64,000 nucleotides of DNA from Acarospora socialis. Lineage: Eukaryota; Ascomycota; Lecanoromycetes; Acarosporales; Acarosporaceae. The stretch covers positions 1,116,001-1,180,000 of the forward strand of contig JAMYGW020000010.1 in assembly GCA_025617375.2 (NCBI GenBank), given 5' to 3'. Each line of letters starts with the position of its first letter. Position 1 is the first letter of the stretch. The translations under genes and the position numbers were made by a program. The notes under the pieces were generated by a model. It worked only from the letters and a program-made list of their open reading frames with translations. It was not told the DNA's origin and did no database searches. Of this stretch, positions 55,804 through 64,000 are shown one piece after another.

Positions 55804-56591
55804 GACTACGAAGGGAACCGATAATCAGCAACCATACGAAACCTCGAGAAGGGTGGTCAACTATTACCGGTGGAGAGGCGGTATGATACGGACAGGAGGA
55901 AAAGCTGTTTGATTACTTAGGATGAGTATGGTACACGACCAATGATGGTCACGAGGAGATGGATCAAAGTCGTTTATGTCATGGACGTCTAGGTTAGTAA
56001 TACAGAGAAGTCTAGAGACAGACATGTCTCGTAGGCAGCAAAGATGCCAGCCCGGAGAGGGGCGGCCTCATACTGCGTTATCGTGCAGCAGCACAGCTGC
56101 AAGGCATCATCAACGGATTCTGCCAAAGCGGAAGGGTAGATCGACAACAACCCTGTAATGATGAACGTTGCGCTTGCCCGTTGAAGGACTAGGTAGGTAG
56201 AGTACTCGGGAGAGGTGTATTAGGTAAGCTCCACATGAGATCAAATCTACCTTATTGGACTCCAATCTATGAACAACAGTCCTACCATGAGTCTCTTTCC
56301 ATAATTCTCCATCTGATACAGGGGATGGAGAGATGTGATGGAGGAATGGAACCAAAGCACGCCTAAGACGCGCTACCACCAAGCCACCGAAGGCACTGAG
56401 ACCTCCAGTGCCAGTACGCGCAACAGAACCAAATTGAATCGAAAGCGCACCATATGAGCTTTGAACATAAGGCCCAAACATATGGAACTCATTTCTCCCA
56501 GCGAGTTTGACTGTTGACAGCCAGGTTCGAGATACCCGTCCAAGATGGTACAAAACTACCCGGTTGAAGTAAGAAGCTTGCCTTGCCAGGT
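55804..56591. other. Intergenic, DDHD gene to conserved unknown gene
   Basis: This holds the DDHD promoter (right of 55803) and the 3' flank of the next gene. The minus-strand open frame at 56110-56607 overlaps that gene's 3' end and shows no domain. Nothing else is supported. Confidence 0.5.
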
Positions 56592-59293
56592 TTACTCTTC
56601 GAAACAATCCTCCAATTCTCCCATTCCGTGCCTGGGACTGCTAATCACCCTCTCCGGTGGATTCCAGACCTTCTCAACTCCATACTGCACCAACTCGGCC
56701 TCGTCCCTCTTCTCTTGCTCCTCCCTCATTGTTTTCAGCGCCTTGACCTGGATCGCCTGAAATGCTAGGAACGTAACCATCGGCGCACCTAGCATCTCGA
56801 GGATCTGATATATGTCATGCAGATGCTTCCTAATCACACTGTCAGGGGTACAGAATGTGCGCACGGACATTTCTTTGGCGACTGTCTTCCAGTTGTACAT
56901 CATGCTATTCAGCGATACTGGGTTCTCGGCGTGTTCTCCGTAGAAGCGAAAGGTCTTGAGATTGTAGAGGATCAAGTCACGCTGAGTAGCTTGATCGAAC
57001 TGAAACTCTATCACTTGAGGTCGTCCTTTGGAGGCCCAGAAGGTGGTTATCTTGATAAGTGACTCAATCGACATGCGGCCTTCGCGACGCTGTGTCATGA
57101 GGTACTGATTCGCAGTCGCACAGATCATGAGCTCAACTTCCGAGTAGAGCTTCGCTTGAGTGGGCGGGTCGATTGAGATTGGGAACCTGGTCATGGTGGA
57201 ACGTCTACCTGTATTGTTTTCGTGGCTGAAAGGGTTTGGGAGGAGTTTGGTTACGTCGCCGGTCTTCGGGTACGTATGATCAGCTGAGTTAAGGAATGTG
57301 GAGAATACGGAGGGATGTTACCAAGTCTTCAACGCGCTGCTTGATCTTTCCGCCCCAGTGCTTCAGTCCAGTCTTCCTATATTGTTCACTTGGCAGCTCT
57401 TTCATGCTTGTGCTTCGCCCAAGCCATCCGTTTTCGCCAAACATCTTCTTCATTGGAGACCTCTGCCGCTTTGAGGGACTCTGCGGAAAATCAAGCATCG
57501 TTTCTCCTCCGAAATTTTCCAAATGCTTGACAGGGGATGGAGTTCGAGTGGGTGCTCGGCCACGGTCAGCAGGAACCGGTTGGAAACCCTGTTCATCAAG
57601 CTTGGAGTAAGAGACTGCGTGCTTGTGATTCGAAAGGTTGAGTCTCGATGCGTTCATGGGCTTAGGATCAACTATGAACGTAACATTATTCTCGGAGTGA
57701 GAATGGGTCATGCCAATCGGCTTGTGGTTATAGTCGTCAGCCATAGTCTTCGGTGTGTTTGAAGCGGCTGCGGCTAATGGTTGAATGTCGTCCTCAATAA
57801 ATTCCTGCCAATGTGTCTGGCGGTCGCTCTTGAAGGGATTTGTATTGATAATACTCATGTAGCGGGTGGTGCTGTACAAGTGTCAGTTCGTCTATAGAAC
57901 TAATCTTATTGAACGCGTTTGCGAATCGCAAGAACAATGGAGCGCATACACATCACCAGGTTCACGCGACGTGCCAAATCTTACGGGATCGAACTTCGCT
58001 GGATCAAGAGGATCAATAGGATCAGCTGTTCGCTGAACCCCAGACGAGAAACCCGGCAGTGTTGGTTGTGTTATCAGTTCCCGAGTGGTGCTACGAAACT
58101 CGTGCATACGCGAAGGTGTAGAATGGTTGGAGGACGATGGAGCAGTTGAGATAGAAGGGTGTTGAGGAAAGGAAGCTTTCGAGTAAGCAGTTGACGATGT
58201 ACTCGAGCTCATAGTTGAAGCAAGTGGTTGATGTATTGGAGGTCGAGGTGAAGGTGAGGCACGGTTAAGATTGACCGAGTGGAGGTAGTGAACATTGTTG
58301 ATGGTGTCCACCGGACTTTTATTGTCCACCATATGTGAATAAGAACTGACCGAGGCATTAGTACAATTGATGACTATACACTCAGTACAGCAACTATTGT
58401 CGAGGTCTGGCTCATCTCCTGCTCCATCGAATGACAATGGGGGTATTTCAGGCCTACGGCTCCGAGCGCCATCTTCATCGTCTCTCGATAGACCACCATG
58501 TCTCCTCTTCGCGTTCTCGACCTTGCCTTCCTTATGGAAAATTGTCGAGACGTGCTTGGCCACCATTCTGCGCATGCTGGGCCTTCTCATTGGCAAAGTT
58601 TCCTGCTTCTCCACTGGTGCGGGCAAGTTATGGCTATGGTTGGTTTTATTTACCCGACTCTCAAAGTCGCCTTCATAATCTCTTGGAGCACCTCCATAGG
58701 TCTGGGCTAGCCAAGCTGCCTCGGATGGCTGGGGAAAGTTGCCATTTCGCGGGTATTGGCGCAAGCCGTCAGCTGCTACACTCGAACTAATCGGCATTGC
58801 GTTACCGCCACCTTGGATTGAGGGTGAACGCAGTGAACCTTGAGCATCCTCGCAGAACGGAGACATTGCCGTTATACGCCGTGATCTTGGGATTGGACAT
58901 GGTAGTATCATCCCAGGGAATCTCGGAGTGCCCGGGTTTGAAAGATCCTCCTGCAGTTGAGTCAGTAGCCATACACGCTTACTCGAGTCCCAAGCAGCTC
59001 ACCTTACGATGTTTGTGGTCATGCCTCCACGAGCGCCACATATCTCCATCATCTCCCATACCTGACGCGTCATCAACCTCGAGCAGCTCTTTGAAGACGC
59101 CCATGGCTCGGGCGATATTCTCATCGCCATAGCGCAGTATCAATCGCTTCTGGACCTCATGTATCCCATCTGCGTATCGGAAGACGGTGGGAATTTCATA
59201 CGCCAACTCGTATGACAAGAAGTCATGACAATCCTCGTCATCGTACGCTTCACGCACCATTGGGGCACGTTGATCTCTCAATCTTATCGACAT
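56592..59293 (-). CDS. Conserved fungal protein of unknown function, large
   Basis: Four exons: 59293-59003, 58950-57950, 57871-57322, 57263-56592 (2,514 nt, 837 residues from MSIRLRDQ). An in-frame ATG at 59437 would add 48 residues that look less protein-like. Conserved-looking N-terminal block: DDEDCHDFLSYELAYEIPTVFRYADGIHEVQKRLILRYGDENIARAMGVFKELLEVDD. The middle (about residues 100-480) is Ser/Pro/Arg-rich and disordered with a Cys cluster SCCTECIVINC. GLKHWGGKIKQRVEDL leads into a well-structured C-terminus: TRFPISIDPPTQAKLYSEVELMICATANQYLMTQRREGR, RPQVIEFQFDQATQRDLILYNLKTFRFYGEH, VRTFCTPDSVIRKHLHDIYQILEMLGAPMVTFLAFQ. I recall similar proteins in other ascomycetes but know of no function. 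No signal peptide or membrane segment. Confidence 0.82.
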
Positions 59294-59547
59294 TGGTCTT
59301 GAAACAGTTGTCGATATGTTGCGGTTGATTGCGCATACACACAAAGAGTAACACGTACCCAGGATGGCGGTAGTGATTTTTATGGGATCATGCACGAACG
59401 TGGAGAGCAATTGACAAGCGTCGCGATAGTAGGGCAAAGGGAAAATCCGTTCGGAAGCTAGAGCCGATGTCGTTTATTCAACATCATGGTTCACGACAAA
59501 CACCACATGGCATGAACACTACATTCATGGAAAGATTAGATAGCCTT

Positions 59548-61454
59548 TTATGAGGTCACCCTCGGTCGTAATGTCACATTGACTCCATCCTGCTTTACAA
59601 ACCACCTTATTATATCGGTTAGAGCCATAAAACCATCACTTCGAGGATATAGAAAGTGCTTACCAGCAAGTCTCAACCCAATGCGCGTTCGGATCTGTCA
59701 GCTCGAGATCGAAGTGGAGAAAGAGGGTTGGAATCAACTATAACACCGGTCAGTGAGGTTGTAGGTTATGGTCGCAGATATCTTGCTGACTTTTGACATC
59801 TCCATCCAGCTAAGATCTGCAACGCATGTCAGTTTGAGGAGCGTTAATAGTTCGTCCCACTTCATACTTACTTCTTCCAAGACACATCCGTGCGCCCGAC
59901 CCGAAGGCGAAGAAGAACCGTTCTGCGAAGATCTTGGAATAAGCCTTCTCTCAATACATGGAACCAGAGTAGCTGTGATCCTACCCATGTCACCAGAATC
60001 ATTCTTCAGCCACCGATCAGGCCTAAAACTTTCAGCGTCATCTCCGAAGACCTCTCTGTTACGATGGACAACCCAAGGATTAACTCCGACCGTTGTCTGA
60101 ATTAAGCTGGGGTTAGTGAGCCGCAGTATAGAATGGAAAGCAAATTCTTACGCCTTCAGGGATGAAGGATCCATCTATCTCGATGCCACCAGAGGGCGTG
60201 ACGCGTGGGAGGCTCATACCCACAGCAGGGTGACACCGAAGCGCCTCGTACATGCACGCTTGCAAGTATGGCATGTGTTTCGACTCCGCCAATGTGACTG
60301 GAATCGAGAGCTTGTCTTGGCGCCTCCGCGTGTCTACCTCTTCGACGAGGTGACGCTTGTAGTCAGGATTTTTGAGCAAGTAATAAATGATAGACCTTAT
60401 TGATATGGCAGTAGTATCGCTACCCGCAAAAATATTGCTCGTAGCCATCGAAAGAACTGCCATATCGTTCATCTCTTCCGGCTTCTCATTTTGAACTTGA
60501 AGAAGCCTGTCCAGTATGTCCTGATGATCACTCCCACGGTCTCTCCGTTTTGTAATCTCGCTGGCGGCAAAATTGCGAAGGCTCCCGTGGCGAGCGTTGA
60601 TACCAAGATGATTCCCGATGATGGGCGACAAAGAGTCATTCGTCCAGTACAGCCAAGGCACTTGTCCAATCCAGGCGGCAGACCGAAGAGCTCCATCGAT
60701 TTGGCGGAAGGACCCATCATCTACACCTGCATCCATGAAGCCGAAGCGCTTCGAAAAGGTTACCTCCCCGATAACGTCTAATCTAGGTTAGCCTTGGCAA
60801 CAATCAACGGTCCGTGACGCTGTCGATCGCATACCAAAGGCGAACAATTGCACCCATAAGCCCATGTTGACATTCTGACCTTGCAATTCTCTCAGTTTGG
60901 TCATGAAATGAGACACAGCGTCATCCACATAGGCCTCTAGGTCTTTGAGGGACTCCATTGAGTATATCCGACTAACAAGTCTGCGTTGCGAGCCATGAAT
61001 CCCCTCGTTTCTCTCGGCGAAGAGGTCGAACTTCCGGTGACCTTGCCAAACGCTGTACCAGTCACTCTTCCTAAACTTAGTCCCTGCCCCTTCAAGAAAA
61101 TCAGCCTCTCATTGTTCCATCAATGAAGGAATATTGCCCTAAGCTGAGATGGCCCTTACCATAGATCCTCTTGATGGCCGTCAGATCGGATACAGATAGC
61201 TCATTGGGTCCCGTGCGTATAAGCTTCCCGTGCCTCTTGTGAAGTTGAACCATGGTGCGATGCATGTCGCCTTTCCACGAATGCCAGAGAATCCATGTCC
61301 TCGAAAGGCTGGCGCTGAAAGGGCCCGGTATCTTCGCCAAGGGGCTCAAGTATCGATAATACACGACATAGAATATGAGCAACACAAACGGAAGCAAGTA
61401 CAGATAAATGGCAAGAGTATCCAGTTGAGACCTGAAAGCATCAATTGGGAACAT
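59548..61454 (-). CDS. Cytochrome P450 monooxygenase
   Basis: Membrane-anchored haem-thiolate oxygenase of the endoplasmic reticulum, in the style of fungal pisatin-demethylase-like families. Eight exons: 61454-61160, 61083-60835, 60777-60152, 60096-59985, 59949-59872, 59816-59791, 59737-59664, 59605-59548 (1,518 nt, 505 residues). The anchor is LAIYLYLLPFVLLIFYVVYY, then the Pro-rich hinge KIPGPFSA. The I-helix oxygen-activation motif is FAGSDTTA, ExxR is YEALR, the PERF-like region is FRPDRWL, and the haem loop is FFAFGSGARMCLG with Cys near 450. Intron 4 (59984-59950) is only 35 nt yet is needed to bring the haem loop into frame. Two late exons are 26 and 58 nt. It is divergent from a flavin monooxygenase, suggesting a shared pathway. 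Confidence 0.88.
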
Positions 61455-62004
61455 AGTTAGGAATAGCTAATGAGAACGATCAAAGAAGGCGGAATGATTT
61501 ACATCATGGACATTGCGAAACTGCGGAGGTCTCCAGAAGCGGTAGTTACATATCGTATAACTTCCTGCGATGCGAGATAAGCATGGAGTTTGACAGGAGC
61601 GTGGCTGACACGCGAATTGCGACACCAATGCCGAACATTCTTCCGAACCGGCTCTCTTCCGCACTTGGCCCCGCATTTTGAAAATCTGATACCTGTCATT
61701 GGGCACGATTATGAAGCACCCAGCCCATAGCAGCCCGCGGGGTAGCTTTGTTAGGCATCTTTACGATGTCTGGGTTTTGATAGACCGAATAGACGCCATT
61801 GCTGCTGTCAGCAATGGCGGAGGATCTTGCAGATATATATTGTGCCTCTCTTTTTTTTCCTCCATACCTCATAGCTTGTCGTTCCATAACTCTCCCCTAC
61901 CGGGCACAATCTGGAGATATAAACTCTAGCTGTTGGGTCTCTAGTATCAGTTTCTTCGATCTGTTTGAAGATCTTGTAACTATAAACAGGACCCTTATTT
62001 CAGT
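61455..62004. promoter_or_regulatory. Shared divergent promoter, P450 / flavin monooxygenase
   Basis: 550 bp between two outward-facing oxygenase genes, with a T-run near 61850-61860 on the + strand. No gene is supported. Presumed bidirectional control region. Confidence 0.5.
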
Positions 62005-64000
62005 ATGTCCAGCATAAAAAAGTACGACATCGTCATAATCGGTGCTGGTCCTGTTGGTCTGGTGCTCTCGGTTTGCCTTGCAAGATGGGGTTACAAAATC
62101 AAGCATATCGACAACCGACCGACTCCTACCCCGACTGGGCGTGCTGATGGCATACAGCCTCGATCTCTCGACCTCTTGCGGAACATGGGTTTGAAACGTA
62201 AGATTATGGCGTACGAGCCTGCTAAAGTCTACGAAGTGGCATTCTGGGATCCCTCCTCCGGCGGCAAAGGCATACACAGGACCGGCACGTGGGCGAGTTG
62301 TCCCAAATTTATCGATTCGAGATACCCTTTTACGACCCTATTACATCAGGGCCTCATTGAGCGAGTGTTCATCGAAGATCTCAGACAGAATGGTATGGAT
62401 TTGCAAAGACCATGGAAGATCACTGGCTTTAAGAATGATGGGAAGGATGAGACTTACCCGGTGGAAGTCAACCTCGAGCATGTAGACACACGAGAGAAGG
62501 AGACGGTAAGGGCCAAATATTTATTTAGCGGCGAGGGTGCAAGGAGTTTCGTGCGGGAGCAGTTGGGAATCAACATCCACCACAAGGACCCAATAGCTCA
62601 CGTTTGGGGTGTCATGGACGGCGTTGTTCGGACGGACTTCCCAGATATCAAGGTAAGCGTGATGGATTGCCGCAATTTAGGGGCTTGCCAAAGCTGACGG
62701 CTTGGAAGATGAAATGCACGATACACTCTGATCATGGTTCGATTATGATTATCCCTCGCGAGAACAACATGGTACGGCTATACATTCAAATCGCTTCGTC
62801 CACAGACAAGGACTGGAACCCTCGGAAACAAGCATCGATCGAGGAGGTGCAGGCCTCGGCCAAGAGAATACTGAAGCCTTACAATATAGAGTGGGATCGG
62901 GTTGAGTGGTATTCAGTGTATCCGATCGGGCAAGGCATTGCGGAGAGATACACATTGGACCATCGAATATTCATGGGAGGGGACTGTTGTCACACTCACA
63001 GCGTAGGTTTGATGGGTGAGTATATCTGGGACCACGTCACTGACTGGTGTACAGCCAAAAGCTGGTCAAGGCATGAACACGGCATTCTTAGACGCGCAGA
63101 ACCTTGCATGGAAGATACATCATGTCGAGAGTGGCTTCGCAAAGCGGTCAATATTGCAATCCTATGAAGAAGAACGTAAGCTCATCGCGGAGAATCTGCT
63201 CAACTTCGACGCAAAGTACGCTGCTCTATTCTCGGCGCGTGTGCCTTCCGCCGGTGAAGTCGGTGCAGCCTCAGAAAGTCACGGCGATAGTAAGGAAGCG
63301 AAGAATGAGTTTGTAGAGGTATTCAAGTCATCTTGTGAATTTACTTCGGGCTATGGAGTAGCGTACAATCCGAACCTCTTCAACTGGGACGACAAACATC
63401 CGGCCAAATCCCCTCTTTTCAATCCCAAACGCAACAAACTTCGCACCGGCCGGATATTGCCACCTGCAAACGTCACTCGTGTTGTCGATGCAAACGTCGT
63501 GCACCTCGAGCAGGAAATCCCGCTCAACGGCTCGTTCAGGATCTTCCTCTTCGCGGGCGTGCCTTCCGTGACGCGCAAAGCCATCTCGGATTTTGGCGCC
63601 AATCTCCAGAAGAAGAGATCCTTCTACTCCGCCTACGAACGCGACGACATTTCCTCGGTCTCTTATCACGAACGACACAACCCACACTCCAGGTTCTTTA
63701 CCATCTGTACCACTTTCGCGGCCCCGCGCCAGAAGATCGAGATTGCCGCGCTCCTTCCAGATGTTTTGGCTCGATACCGTGACCACGTGTACGCAGATGA
63801 TATCTGGGACCAGCGAGTGCCGGACGCAAAAGCGGCTGCTCACGCCAAGATGGGACTGGATGAGGAGAAGGGAGGAGTTGTGGTGGTCAGACCGGACGGT
63901 TATGTTGGGTGTGTCGTCCAGCTGGTTGAAGGAAGCGGTACCGTCGACGCGTTGAATGAATATTTTGGGGCTTTCGTGACAAAGAATGTTGGTCGAGCGG
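62005..64000 (+). CDS. FAD-dependent aromatic hydroxylase (phenol 2-monooxygenase-like), right end cut by window
   Basis: Flavoprotein monooxygenase of the phenol/salicylate hydroxylase class, using NADPH and O2 to hydroxylate an aromatic ring. Visible exons: 62005-62652, 62709-63002, 63055 to beyond 64000. FAD-binding motif [23 protein letters not shown] (residues 7-29), the [13 protein letters not shown] segment, and the GD motif [34 protein letters not shown] assembled across intron 2. The C-terminal thioredoxin-like domain starts around [16 protein letters not shown] and is still open at the window edge (about 630 residues visible of a typical 640-700). The first intron has a GGAAG acceptor, slightly weak. 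Unspliced, the first frame stops 15 residues into the intron and could be mistaken for a broken gene. Confidence 0.9.

Noticed and set aside
56515-56540. tRNA-like B box (GGTTCGAGATACC)
   Set aside because: No A box at the right spacing, no cloverleaf stems, and it sits in a gene's 3' flank.
56110-56607. 165-codon minus-strand frame
   Set aside because: It overlaps the 3' end of the unknown gene, has no domain, introns or start context, and is probably 3' UTR.
62005-62697. Apparent stop in the flavin monooxygenase after about 230 codons
   Set aside because: The stop is inside a 56-bp intron; the next exon resumes with family sequence.
1-64000. Search for CRISPR arrays, rRNA, insertion sequences or transposon coding regions
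   Set aside because: No regularly spaced repeats, no rRNA-like sequence, and no transposase, integrase or reverse-transcriptase motifs were seen on either strand.

Overview
The window comes from a filamentous ascomycete (Pezizomycotina). Evidence: almost every gene is cut by 48-150 bp introns with GT..AG ends and CTAAC-like branch sites; genes are close together on both strands; and the set includes a divergent ACL1/ACL2 pair for two-subunit ATP-citrate lyase, a CFEM GPI protein, a DUF3431 protein and the fungal GPH-type sugar symporter. The class (Dothideomycetes or Eurotiomycetes seem likeliest) cannot be settled from sequence alone. I spliced gene models by hand, using reading-frame continuity and recalled family motifs. 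Exon sums are multiples of three in all complete multi-exon models, which is strong internal support. Similarity statements come from recognition, not database searches.

Layout. 1-2.8 kb has no gene I can support. 2.8-14.2 kb: DUF3431 protein, GPH sugar/H+ symporter (10 exons), GT15 mannosyltransferase, PAT1 mRNA-decay factor, AKR9-type aldo-keto reductase. 15.3-21.7 kb: CFEM GPI-anchored protein and a roughly 1,000-residue PLP-dependent decarboxylase with a 5-nt microexon. 21.7-24 kb is gene-free and holds one copy of a dispersed repeat that also lies inside a decarboxylase intron and downstream of that gene. 24-35 kb is a dense housekeeping block: POLD4, POP5, GPN2, BUB3, CLC chloride channel, DPB3-like histone-fold protein, Rieske protein, mitochondrial uS12. 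35.6-43.3 kb is accessory in character: DHA2 MFS transporter, a decayed NAD(P)-dependent reductase, and two related small secreted proteins flanking a HAD phosphatase. 44-59 kb: SHE9/MDM33, ACL2 and ACL1, a DDHD phospholipase, and a conserved fungal protein of unknown function. 59.5-64 kb: a cytochrome P450 and a divergent phenol-hydroxylase-like flavoprotein that runs off the right edge, probably the start of a catabolic or secondary-metabolism locus.

How the genes work together. ACL1 and ACL2 form one enzyme supplying cytosolic acetyl-CoA and share a 1.33 kb promoter region. GPN2/BUB3 and POLD4/POP5 are head-to-head pairs with short shared upstream regions. The P450 and flavin monooxygenase are also divergent, which suggests co-regulation. 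The secreted-protein pair around the phosphatase and the reductase relic beside the efflux transporter are the most accessory-looking parts. I found no mobile element with recognisable coding parts, no CRISPR, no rRNA and no tRNA.
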